DNA from: CALVUJ01 sp045128835
Lineage (GTDB): Bacteria > Bacillota_I > Bacilli_A > RFN20 > DUOF01
Reading direction: 5' to 3'
Assembly: GCA_045128835.1 (NCBI GenBank)
Contig: JBGVRX010000006.1
Span: 1 to 63,536, forward strand
Length of the DNA stretch: 63,536 bases
The translations under genes and the position numbers were made by a program. The notes beneath the pieces were generated by a model. It searched no databases. It was not told the DNA's origin and was given only the letters and a program-made list of their open reading frames with translations. Below, piece by piece: positions 16,634-24,444 of the stretch. How positions within the stretch are numbered: the first letter of the stretch is position 1; each line of letters opens with the position of its first letter.

Positions 16634-17341
16634 TTAATTTTTTAACCTTTCTATTTCTTCCTCTGTTAGTTTTCTGTATTCACCTAATTTTAAGGTGTTA
16701 TCTAATGAAATATTTCCAAAAGTGATTCGCTTCAAGTAAATCACTTTTTTGTTTACACTTTCAAACATCCTTTTTACTTGATGAAAGACACCTTCACTTA
16801 TAGTTACATAGCATTTACTTATTTCATCACTTACGATTATTTCTAATTTAGCGCTTTTACAAAGTTTTCCATCATCTAAAGTTATTCCTTCTTTAAATTT
16901 TTGTATATCGTCTTCTGTTACCCACCCTTCTACATCAACGTAATAAGTTTTATCAACATGCTTTTTAGGAGATAGTAGATTGTGGGCTAATTGACCATCA
17001 TTGCTTATTATTAATAGTCCTTCGCTATCTTTATCTAGTCTTCCAAAAGGGAATAAATTTAAGTGTTTGTATTCATCTATTAAATCTATTACTGTTTTAT
17101 CTCTATTATCAAATGTTGCGCTTACAACACCAGCAGGTTTGTTTAACATTAAGTATACAAATTTTTCATAAACAAGAAGTTCATTATCCAAATAAATTTT
17201 ATCATTGTTTTCATCAATTTTTATATCGCTATTTTTGGCTATATTTTCATTAACTTTTATGTGTCCTTTTTTTACTATTTCTTTTACTTCTTTTCTAGTT
17301 CCAATTCCTAATTCTGTTAAAAACCTATCTAGTCTCATCAT
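16634..17341 (-). CDS. Pseudouridine synthase, RsuA family
   Basis: 235 aa. An S4 RNA-binding domain (RLDRFLTELGIGTRKEV, about 3-19) is followed by the RsuA/RluB/E/F catalytic domain with the nucleophile in GRLDKDSEGLLI near 96-107 and KTYYVDVEG near 127. It isomerises a uridine in rRNA; by size and order it resembles RsuA (16S) but could be an RluB/F-type enzyme. The start is one of two adjacent ATGs (17341 or 17338). GGTGAT (17354-17349) lies 7 nt upstream and an extended -10 TGG-TATAAT is 6 nt further, overriding the TTG at 17356. Confidence 0.9.
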   Translation of the reverse strand: MMRLDRFLTELGIGTRKEVKEIVKKGHIKVNENIAKNSDIKIDENNDKIYLDNELLVYEKFVYLMLNKPAGVVSATFDNRDKTVIDLIDEYKHLNLFPFGRLDKDSEGLLIISNDGQLAHNLLSPKKHVDKTYYVDVEGWVTEDDIQKFKEGITLDDGKLCKSAKLEIIVSDEISKCYVTISEGVFHQVKRMFESVNKKVIYLKRITFGNISLDNTLKLGEYRKLTEEEIERLKN

Positions 17342-17348
17342 AATAATT

Positions 17349-17366
17349 ATCACCAAAATAATTATA
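17349..17366 (-). promoter_or_regulatory. Compact promoter-SD module of the RsuA-type gene
   Basis: On the minus strand: extended -10 TGG-TATAAT (hexamer 17366-17361), 6 nt, GGTGAT (17354-17349), 7 nt, ATG 17341. It is divergent from the promoter at 17398, with only 31 bp between the two -10 boxes. Confidence 0.65.
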
Positions 17367-17397
17367 CCATTTACTAGATTAAAAATAACGGCTTTAT

Positions 17398-17418
17398 TAT
17401 AATAAATTTGTGGGTGAT
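17398..17418 (+). promoter_or_regulatory. Compact promoter-SD module of the DUF2207-like gene
   Basis: TATAAT (17398-17403), 6 nt, then GTGGGTGAT (17410-17418), 3 nt and ATG 17422. The predicted transcript start falls at about 17410, the first base of the SD. Confidence 0.6.
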
Positions 17419-17421
17419 ATT

Positions 17422-18513
17422 ATGTTTTTGGATGAAGCAAGGCTAATAGGTTATGGAGTAATAACAATTCCTTTTTTGATTTTAATTGGAATTGTTGCAT
17501 TGGTAGTTGTTGGTTATTTTGTATATCTTGTTGTTGAAACTTTATATTATAGGTCAAAATTAGGCCTTAAGGATATTGAAGAAATATTTATAAGAGAAAC
17601 TACGACAATTCCTGATTATGAACCTGCGGTTATGGGTTATTTAATCAATTATCAAAAAATAGGAAGAAGAGAGATTTGTTCTACTTTGATGGATTTAATA
17701 GGTAGAGGTTTGATTAAAATAACTTTGAAAAAAGGTTTTGTTAGCGATGATGATGCTGAATATGTTTTAGAAAGAAACTGTGGCGAGCATGAAATATTAA
17801 AACCATATGAATCACTTTTAATTACTTATTTGTTTGGAACAAAAACAAGCATAACAAGTAACACATTACATAAGAAATTATATAAAGATAATTTAAAAGA
17901 AGGATTCTTTTCGAAGTTCTTGAGAAATGTACAAACGGATGCTAAAAAGCATGATTTTTTTGGCACAAAGATTGCTATAATTAAAATGAGAGTCTACAAG
18001 ATTGTTGATAAAGTTGTTACAATTTTAGCTGCGATATCTAGTGGTTTGTGTTGCGTTGGTATAGAGTCATGTGAAGATGCTGGAGATGCGGCAGATTTTC
18101 TTCTTGTGTTTTTCCTTTGTTGTTTAATAACAGCGGGAGTTTTGTGGTGCATGAAATTCTTGATTTCTTTTATGTATAATTTAAATTGTTATTATAATGA
18201 GTTTAGTAAGAAAGGGAATGAAGATTATAAAAAATGGATAGGATTTAGAAAGTTCTTAAAAAAGTGCAGTACGCTTCCAGAACATCCTTTAATGGGGGCA
18301 GTTGTATGGGAAAGATATTATGCTTATGCAATAGAACTTAAGTGTAGCAAAAAGTTCTTTAAACAAATGAAAAAAATGAAGATAATGGATAATTCTATTG
18401 ATATAGGGGTATTTGAAAAGTTCAATGATATTATTGACTGTATTGGAACAAGTGCTAAAAAAGTAAAGAGTATTTCTTTAGATGAGTTTGGTGGAAGTCA
18501 CGTAGATTATTAA
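17422..18513 (+). CDS. DUF2207-like membrane protein, short form
   Basis: 363 aa. One N-terminal membrane segment (about 8-35), a cytoplasmic domain with IPDYEPAVMGYLIN near 65 and a winged-helix-like stretch (LMDLIGRGLIKITLKKG), two membrane segments (about 200-250), and a C-terminal WIGFRKFLKKCSTLPEHPL...VWERYYAYAIEL. That last motif is typical of the C-terminal half of DUF2207 proteins. Typical DUF2207 proteins carry a large extracytoplasmic N-terminal domain that is missing here. Function unknown. ATG 17422 is preferred over GTG 17410, which lies in the SD. It is followed 11 nt later by a small gene, probably in the same operon. Confidence 0.75.
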   Translation: MFLDEARLIGYGVITIPFLILIGIVALVVVGYFVYLVVETLYYRSKLGLKDIEEIFIRETTTIPDYEPAVMGYLINYQKIGRREICSTLMDLIGRGLIKITLKKGFVSDDDAEYVLERNCGEHEILKPYESLLITYLFGTKTSITSNTLHKKLYKDNLKEGFFSKFLRNVQTDAKKHDFFGTKIAIIKMRVYKIVDKVVTILAAISSGLCCVGIESCEDAGDAADFLLVFFLCCLITAGVLWCMKFLISFMYNLNCYYNEFSKKGNEDYKKWIGFRKFLKKCSTLPEHPLMGAVVWERYYAYAIELKCSKKFFKQMKKMKIMDNSIDIGVFEKFNDIIDCIGTSAKKVKSISLDEFGGSHVDY

Positions 18514-18524
18514 GGGGGATATGT

Positions 18525-18977
18525 ATGGCTATTTTTAAAAATGAACTAGGATATGAATTTGAATTAAATGGTAATTGGCAAGAAATAAAAAAAGAAGATT
18601 ATTCTAAATATAACATTCCTGAAAGATATACAAATTATATGGTTAATTTTGATTTGCAAAAAGAATTTTATATTGTATATGACGGGTATCTTAAAGAATC
18701 TACTTTAGAAGAGTTTTTCAATATTTGTTCATCTAATATGGCTAAAGCTGGAATGACTATATTTAGTGAAGAAAAGTTTGTGGGAGTTTGTAAAAGTGGA
18801 ACAATAGAGGCATATAAAACTTATGCGCAATTTCCAAATGGATTTAAACAAACTTCATATTTCTTTAAGCTAAATAAAGCGGGGGCGGTTGGTTGTATAA
18901 CAATACCTGTAAAAGAAGATCATGATGAAAATGAAGCTATTATAGTAGGCGTTCTTAATAGTTGGAATTATTTATAA
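18525..18977 (+). CDS. Small protein of unknown function, possibly PsbP/DcrB-like fold
   Basis: 150 aa, soluble, no signal peptide. The alternating pattern (FELNGNWQEI, FYIVYDGYL, YFFKLNKAGAVGCITIPV, AIIVGVLNSW) suggests one alpha/beta domain like the PsbP/DcrB group, but this is a weak resemblance. It follows the DUF2207-like gene after 11 nt with SD AAGGGGGAT, and a bidirectional terminator follows it, so these two form an operon. Confidence 0.65.
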   Translation: MAIFKNELGYEFELNGNWQEIKKEDYSKYNIPERYTNYMVNFDLQKEFYIVYDGYLKESTLEEFFNICSSNMAKAGMTIFSEEKFVGVCKSGTIEAYKTYAQFPNGFKQTSYFFKLNKAGAVGCITIPVKEDHDENEAIIVGVLNSWNYL

Positions 18978-18994
18978 GATTAAATTTGTAAAAG

Positions 18995-19025
18995 AAAAGT
19001 TCTATCGCATTGATAGAACTTTTTG
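18995..19025. terminator. Bidirectional terminator between the small gene and proS
   Basis: The stem AAAGTTCTATC/GATAGAACTTT has a GCATT loop with A and T runs on either side, so it can serve both convergent genes. Confidence 0.88.
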
Positions 19026-19039
19026 TTTGCAAACTTTAA

Positions 19040-20482
19040 TTAATATTGAATACCCCAAACGACATTGTGCTTAGCTTTTTTGCCACACACAACACAAGTG
19101 TGCTCATGATTTTCATCTTCATAAGTTTCAACTATACATCTAGATTTAGTTCCTCTAATTTCTTTCATTTTTAATTCACATTCTTGACATCCACACCAAG
19201 ATGCATAAATAAATCCAGGTTTAGTGTTCATGATTTTTTCTACTTCATCTAGTGTTTTAGCACTGTAAGTTAATGAGTTCATTCTTTCTTTTGCTCTATT
19301 ATACATATTTGCTTGAATATCATCCATTAACTTTTTAATGTTTTCAATTAAACTATCGTTGTAATCAAATAATAACTTTTCTCTAGTATCACGTCTTGCT
19401 ACTGTGATTTCATTGTTAGTTAAGTCTCTTTTTCCTATTTCTAGTCTAACAGGAATACCGTTAACTTCTGCTTCAGCAAATTTGAAACCTGGAGATTTTT
19501 CACTGTTATCAATGTAAACTGAAATACCTGCTTGTTTTAATTTGTTGTAGCAGTTTTCTACAACTTTATTTACAACTTCATCATTCTTTCCGATTCCTAC
19601 GATTACAACTTGTTTTGGAGCAATTTTAGGTGGAAGAATTAAACCGTTATCATCACCATGAACCATAATTAAGGCACCAATCATTCTGTTTGACACACCC
19701 CAAGAGGTTTGATATGCGTGTTGAACTTTGCTATCTCTTCCTAAGAATTTAATGTCGTATGCTTTTGAAAACTTTTGGCCAAAGTAATGGCTAGTTCCAG
19801 ATTGTAAAGATACACCGTTATACATTAATGCTTCTACTGTTAAAGTGTATTCTGCACCTGCGAATTTTTCTTTTTCAGTTTTAGTTCCAGTTAAAACAGG
19901 AATTGCTAAATATTCTTCAAAGAAGTTTTTGTATGTCATAAGCATATCATGTGTTTCTTTTTCTGCTTCTTCTTGAGTTTCGTGAATTGTATGTCCTTCT
20001 TGCCAGAAGAATTCTCTTGATCTTAAGAATGGTCTTGTTTCTTTTTCCCAACGCATTACACTACACCATTGATTATATTTTAATGGCAAATCTCTATATG
20101 AGTTTACAACTGAACTAAAATAATCACTAAATAAAGTTTCGCTAGTTGGCCTAATACAAAGTCTTTCTTCTAGGACTTTGCTTCCGCCCATAGTAACCCA
20201 AGCAACTTCAGGTGCAAATCCTTCGATTAGTTCTCCTTCTTTTTTCATTAAATTCTCTGGTATTAGCATAGGCATCATAACATTTTGATGTCCACTTTCT
20301 TTAAATTTGTCATCCAGTGTTCTTTGTATTTTCTCCCAGATAGCAGCACCGTTAGGCTCGAATACAGTACATCCTTTTACGTTTGAATATGCTGCTAGTC
20401 TAGCGGCTCTAACGACATCCGTATACCATTTCGCAAAGTCAACATCTCTAGATGTTATACTTTCATTCTTTTTATCATTCAT
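19040..20482 (-). CDS. proS: Prolyl-tRNA synthetase, archaeal/eukaryote-like short type
   Basis: A 480-aa class II synthetase charging tRNA-Pro. It is the short type (about 480 aa) without the editing insertion of the 570-aa bacterial form. Visible: the N-terminal DVDFAKWYTDVVRAARLA, motif 2 in MRWEKETRPFLRSREFFWQE near 140-160, motif 3 region NNEI to LEIGKRDL, and a C-terminal zinc-binding-like domain with CGCQEC near 432 and CVVCGK near 466. This type is frequent in Clostridia and Mollicutes-like bacteria. ATG has AAAGGATG upstream. It is separated from the upstream DUF2188 gene by a terminator; no T-box is visible. Confidence 0.95.
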   Translation of the reverse strand: MNDKKNESITSRDVDFAKWYTDVVRAARLAAYSNVKGCTVFEPNGAAIWEKIQRTLDDKFKESGHQNVMMPMLIPENLMKKEGELIEGFAPEVAWVTMGGSKVLEERLCIRPTSETLFSDYFSSVVNSYRDLPLKYNQWCSVMRWEKETRPFLRSREFFWQEGHTIHETQEEAEKETHDMLMTYKNFFEEYLAIPVLTGTKTEKEKFAGAEYTLTVEALMYNGVSLQSGTSHYFGQKFSKAYDIKFLGRDSKVQHAYQTSWGVSNRMIGALIMVHGDDNGLILPPKIAPKQVVIVGIGKNDEVVNKVVENCYNKLKQAGISVYIDNSEKSPGFKFAEAEVNGIPVRLEIGKRDLTNNEITVARRDTREKLLFDYNDSLIENIKKLMDDIQANMYNRAKERMNSLTYSAKTLDEVEKIMNTKPGFIYASWCGCQECELKMKEIRGTKSRCIVETYEDENHEHTCVVCGKKAKHNVVWGIQY

Positions 20483-20510
20483 TAAATTTACATCCTTTCT
20501 TTTTATGTAT

Positions 20511-20542
20511 AAAAAAAGTAATATTCTAAGAATACTACTTTA
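20511..20542 (-). terminator. Terminator of the DUF2188 gene
   Basis: The minus-strand stem AAAGTAGTATTC/GAATATTACTTT (one mismatch or wobble) is followed by a T run. Confidence 0.85.
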
Positions 20543-20549
20543 ATTAAAC

Positions 20550-21101
20550 CTATTTATCTTCGCTTTTTTTGCTATAGTCTTGTTTTCTTATTTTTCCATC
20601 TTTTTTATGGATTGAAATTGAACCTTCTTGACTATCTGCTCTTTCTTCTGCAAACTTTATGGCTTCTGCTTGAGTGTCAAATAATTTTATAGCTTTTTTT
20701 CCACCGCCATATTTAACTTGCCATTTGCCATCTTCTTTTCTTAAAGAAACGTGATATACCTTTTTTGAAGGAGTTTTTTTTACTTCTTCAGTTTCTTTAG
20801 GCTCTGCTTTTTTTGCAGTTGTTTTAGCAGGAGTCTTTTTTGTTGTTTCTTTCTTAACTGCTGTTTCTTTTTTAGTTGTAGCAGCTTTAGTAGCAGGTTT
20901 CTTTACAGTTGGTTTTTTAGTAGTATTTTTTGCTTCTGTTTTTACTTCTTTTTCACCCTCTGCGGGAGCCTCTACTGCAACAGTTTCAGGTTCTACTTTT
21001 TCTTCTACTTTTGTTTCTTCTACTTTTGTTTCTTCTACCTTAGTTTCTTCAACTTTAGTCTCTTCTTTTACTTTCTTTTTCTTCCAAAATAAAAAACACA
21101 T
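20550..21101 (-). CDS. DUF2188-domain protein with Lys/Ala-rich repeat tail
   Basis: 183 aa. The C-terminal 65 residues match the DUF2188 pattern (YHVSLRKEDGKWQVKYGGG, AEAIKFAEERA, ISIHKKDGKIRKQDY). Before it lies a low-complexity region: four to five tandem copies of a five-residue unit ETKVE (about 14-35), visible in the DNA as 15-bp repeats near 21003-21060, then a histone-H1-like KKPAxK stretch (about 64-118). The charge pattern suggests nucleic-acid binding, as in other Lys/Ala/Pro tails, but that is inference. GAGGAGG lies 8 nt before ATG. It has its own terminator. Confidence 0.82.
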   Translation of the reverse strand: MCFLFWKKKKVKEETKVEETKVEETKVEETKVEEKVEPETVAVEAPAEGEKEVKTEAKNTTKKPTVKKPATKAATTKKETAVKKETTKKTPAKTTAKKAEPKETEEVKKTPSKKVYHVSLRKEDGKWQVKYGGGKKAIKLFDTQAEAIKFAEERADSQEGSISIHKKDGKIRKQDYSKKSEDK

Positions 21102-21212
21102 AATTAAAGCCTCCTCAATACATAAATAATTATAGCAAAATATCTTGCTTTTACAATTAATTTCAAAACAAATTACTTTATTTTATTTCTTTTATATGAA
21201 ATAAAGAAATGT

Positions 21213-21237
21213 TATAATATCTAAGTGGTATTAGGAG
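21213..21237 (+). promoter_or_regulatory. Promoter and SD of mutS
   Basis: Extended -10 TGT-TATAAT (hexamer 21213-21218), then AGGAG (21233-21237), 8 nt before ATG 21246. Confidence 0.65.
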
Positions 21238-21245
21238 TTGAAAAA

Positions 21246-23771
21246 ATGGAAAAGAAAAGTTATACACCTATGATGATGCAATATTTAAAAGTGAAAGAGC
21301 AATATGAAGATACAATTATTCTTTATAGACTTGGAGACTTTTATGAAATGTTTTTTGAAGATGCTAAAATAGCTTCTAGAGAATTAGAATTAGTTTTAAC
21401 TGGAAGAGATGCTGGCGTTGAAGAAAGAGTGCCAATGTGTGGAGTTCCTCATCATAGTGTTAAAGGATATATTGAAAGATTAGTTGATAGAGGGTATAAA
21501 GTAGGAATTGTTGAGCAATTAGAGGATCCTGCGACTGCGAAAGGAATTGTTAAAAGAGATGTAGTTCAAATTATAACTCCAGGAACACTAATTGATTTAG
21601 GTTTACAAGAAAGAAAAAACAACTATTTATTAGAAGTTGAAGAAGCAGGAAATAGTTATATATTGAGTTATGTTGATTTGTCTACTGGAGAAATAAGTGT
21701 TTGTAATATAGACAGAACTTATAATGCATTAAAAGGTGAAATTGATTCTTTAGAGTGTAAAGAGATTGTGGTTAGTGAAGAATTTAATCCTGATATGTTA
21801 CTAAAAATCAAAGATGGAAATCGCTTAACTATTTCATATCAAAAAGAATTAGCTGATGAAAAAGAATATGCTCATATAAGTGAGAATGTTAGTGATTATA
21901 GGCAAGTTAAATCTATCAATAGATTAGTTGGTTATTTAATCAAAACACAAAAGAGAAATTTAGATTATTTAAAGAAAGCTGTTGTTATTGAAAAAACAGA
22001 ATTGCTACAAATTGATGGGTATTCAAGAAATAATTTAGAGTTAACAAGAACATTAAGAAGTGAAGATAGATATGGCTCTCTTTTATGGATTTTAGATAAG
22101 TGTAAAACTGCGGCAGGTTCTAGAATGCTTAAAAGATGGATTAATAATCCTTTGTGTACTCATAAGGCGATAGAAGATAGACTTAAGATAGTAGATAGTT
22201 TTGTTAATAATTTCATTTGTCGTAAGCAAGTGATTGAACTATTAAAAGAAGTTTATGACTTAGAAAGACTTGTTGCAAGAATTAGTTATGGTAATGCGAA
22301 TGCTAGAGATTTAGTTCAATTAAAAAAATCTTTAAGTGTTGTTCCTGAAATTAAAGCATTATTAAAAGATAGTGGAGAAATGGATTTGTTTGTATTGTCA
22401 GATAAGATAAAGGCTTTACCTGAAATAGTTGATTTGATTGACAGAGCAATTATTGATAATCCTCCTTTGGCAATTAAAGAAGGTGGAATCATTAAAGAGG
22501 GATATAACAGCGATTTAGATGAATTAAAGTATATTTCTCATAACGGTAAAACTTTCATTGCTGGTATTGAGGCTAGTGAAAGAGAAAAGACAGGAATTAA
22601 AGGGTTAAAAGTAGGATACAACAAAGTATTCGGTTATTATATTGAAATTACAAATTCATATTTAGATATGGTTAAAGAAGAATTTGGATATGTTAGAAAA
22701 CAAACTTTAACAGGTGCTGAAAGATTTATAACTAATGAGTTAAAAGAAAAAGAAGATATGATTCTAAAAGCAGAAGAAAAGATTGTTAAATTAGAATATG
22801 AATTGTTCGGTGAAATAAGAGATAAAGTTAAAGCAATAACTGAAGATATTCAAAATTTAGCAGATGTATTATCAACTGTTGATGTTCTTAGTGATTTTGC
22901 GGAAGTTGCTGTAACTAATGGTTATGTTAGACCAATGTTCAATGAAGATGATACAGTATCTTTAACTGAAGTTAGACATCCTGTATTAGAACAATTATTA
23001 GGTAAAGAACATTTCGTTAAAAATAATGTTTATATAGATAATGATAATTTCTTGCAAATAATTACAGGTCCTAACATGGGTGGTAAATCTACAATTATGA
23101 GACAAGTAGCAATAGCAGTAGTTATGGCTCAAATAGGAAGTTATGTAGCATGTAAGGAAGCAAGTTTATGCTTGTTTGATAAGATATTTACAAGAATTGG
23201 AGCAAGTGATGATTTGGTAAGCGGTAAATCAACATTCATGGTTGAAATGATGGAAGCTAATAATGCTTTAAGAAACGCTACTAATAAATCTTTAATTATT
23301 TTTGATGAGATTGGTAGAGGAACTTCTACTTACGATGGTATGGCTTTAGCACAAGCGATAATTGAATATATTGCAGTTAATATTAAGGCTAAAACGTTAT
23401 TCTCTACACACTACCATGAGTTAACATTCTTAGAAAGTAAGTTAGATGGAATTGTTAATAAAAATGTAGCCGTTTATGAAGAAAATGATAAAGTTACATT
23501 CTTGTATACATTGCAAGATGGATGCGCAAATAAATCTTATGGTGTTAACGTAGCACGTCTTGCTCATTTGCCTGATACTTTATTAGAAAGAGCAAAACAA
23601 ATTTTGGTTAATTTGGAACAAAATGGAAGTGTTGGTTCTAGTAAGAATGAAGTTATTATAAAAGAAGTTGAACCAGAGTATGTAAAGGATTTAAAAACAT
23701 TAGATCCAATGAATATGACTCCAATGGAAGCACTTAATTATCTGGTTGAACTTAAAAATAAGATTGGATAA
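21246..23771 (+). CDS. mutS: DNA mismatch repair protein MutS
   Basis: An 841-aa mismatch sensor of normal length. The N-terminal mismatch-binding domain carries the Phe-x-Glu wedge in GDFYEMFFEDA (about 32-42). Connector, core and clamp domains follow (GYNKVFGYYIEITNSYL near 465). The ATPase has Walker A GPNMGGKST near 608, the DDLVSGKSTFMVEM stretch near 660, Walker B IIFDEIGRGTS near 685 and STHYHEL near 720. The C-terminus matches the helix-turn-helix dimer region. ATG 21246 with AGGAG is preferred to GTG 21225. It heads the mutS-unknown-mutL-miaA-tcdA cluster. Confidence 0.97.
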   Translation: MEKKSYTPMMMQYLKVKEQYEDTIILYRLGDFYEMFFEDAKIASRELELVLTGRDAGVEERVPMCGVPHHSVKGYIERLVDRGYKVGIVEQLEDPATAKGIVKRDVVQIITPGTLIDLGLQERKNNYLLEVEEAGNSYILSYVDLSTGEISVCNIDRTYNALKGEIDSLECKEIVVSEEFNPDMLLKIKDGNRLTISYQKELADEKEYAHISENVSDYRQVKSINRLVGYLIKTQKRNLDYLKKAVVIEKTELLQIDGYSRNNLELTRTLRSEDRYGSLLWILDKCKTAAGSRMLKRWINNPLCTHKAIEDRLKIVDSFVNNFICRKQVIELLKEVYDLERLVARISYGNANARDLVQLKKSLSVVPEIKALLKDSGEMDLFVLSDKIKALPEIVDLIDRAIIDNPPLAIKEGGIIKEGYNSDLDELKYISHNGKTFIAGIEASEREKTGIKGLKVGYNKVFGYYIEITNSYLDMVKEEFGYVRKQTLTGAERFITNELKEKEDMILKAEEKIVKLEYELFGEIRDKVKAITEDIQNLADVLSTVDVLSDFAEVAVTNGYVRPMFNEDDTVSLTEVRHPVLEQLLGKEHFVKNNVYIDNDNFLQIITGPNMGGKSTIMRQVAIAVVMAQIGSYVACKEASLCLFDKIFTRIGASDDLVSGKSTFMVEMMEANNALRNATNKSLIIFDEIGRGTSTYDGMALAQAIIEYIAVNIKAKTLFSTHYHELTFLESKLDGIVNKNVAVYEENDKVTFLYTLQDGCANKSYGVNVARLAHLPDTLLERAKQILVNLEQNGSVGSSKNEVIIKEVEPEYVKDLKTLDPMNMTPMEALNYLVELKNKIG

Positions 23772-23791
23772 AATTTGTGTAGGTGATTTTT

Positions 23792-24433
23792 GTGAAAAGT
23801 AATTTAGATGTTTGGGCAATTCAAAGTAATAAAGATGAGACTAGAGTTGCTTTAGAAAAAGTAAAAAAAGATTCTTTAGGAAATATATTGTATTTAAACT
23901 GTTGGTGTGATTTTACAATAGGAAATAGAACAATAAAAAATAGACTATTTGATTCTTGTTTTTACAGTGAAGATAGCGATACAGTTATTTTGTTTGCAAA
24001 AGGCAAAATAACTGAAGAAGAAATTGAAAATTATTTAGAAGAAGCAAATGTTAAATATACGACAATACGCTTTAGCGAGCCAAATGAAGATCATTATAGA
24101 GATGATGAAAATTTCCCTGAAGTATGGATTGCTAGAGAAAAAAGCGTCTTAAGAGATGCGGTAGATGATTCGATTTCAAAAGGCGATTTAAACTGTGTGT
24201 ATTATCCAAATATAGAATCTAATTTGTCGCTTAATTATCGCGCGACAACAGATGAAATGTTTGAAATTGAAGGTAGAACTTGTAAAGGGTTGGTTGTATT
24301 TAAAGATAAAATTGTGCTTCTTGTTAACCAAAGAGATAGAAGAAATGTTGTTAGAGAAAGTTCTGTAACAAAATTGTTAATAAATAAAGGAATGAAAGTT
24401 CAAGTAAAGAGTAACAGTTCTATTAAAAGATAG
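23792..24433 (+). CDS. Unknown protein encoded between mutS and mutL
   Basis: 213 aa, soluble, no domain I recognise. A mixed alpha/beta pattern: WAIQSNKDETRVALEKV at the start, DTVILFAKGKITEEEIENYL near 69, VWIAREKSVLRDAVDDS near 114, and KGLVVFKDKIVLLVNQRD near 175. It begins with GTG at 23792, 4 nt after GGTGAT. TAAAAT (23769-23774) sits 7 nt before that SD and overlaps the mutS stop, so it may have its own start as well as read-through from mutS. mutL follows after 11 nt. Its position makes a link to mismatch repair possible but unproven. Confidence 0.75.
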   Translation: MKSNLDVWAIQSNKDETRVALEKVKKDSLGNILYLNCWCDFTIGNRTIKNRLFDSCFYSEDSDTVILFAKGKITEEEIENYLEEANVKYTTIRFSEPNEDHYRDDENFPEVWIAREKSVLRDAVDDSISKGDLNCVYYPNIESNLSLNYRATTDEMFEIEGRTCKGLVVFKDKIVLLVNQRDRRNVVRESSVTKLLINKGMKVQVKSNSSIKR

Positions 24434-24444
24434 GAGGATAAAGT

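Noticed and set aside
20483..20549. T-box leader for proS
   Set aside because: Too short, and filled by the upstream gene's terminator; no T-box sequence (TGGNACC-like) seen.
21000..21062. CRISPR-like array from the 15-bp repeats
   Set aside because: The repeats have no spacers and are codons for the ETKVE units of the DUF2188 protein.
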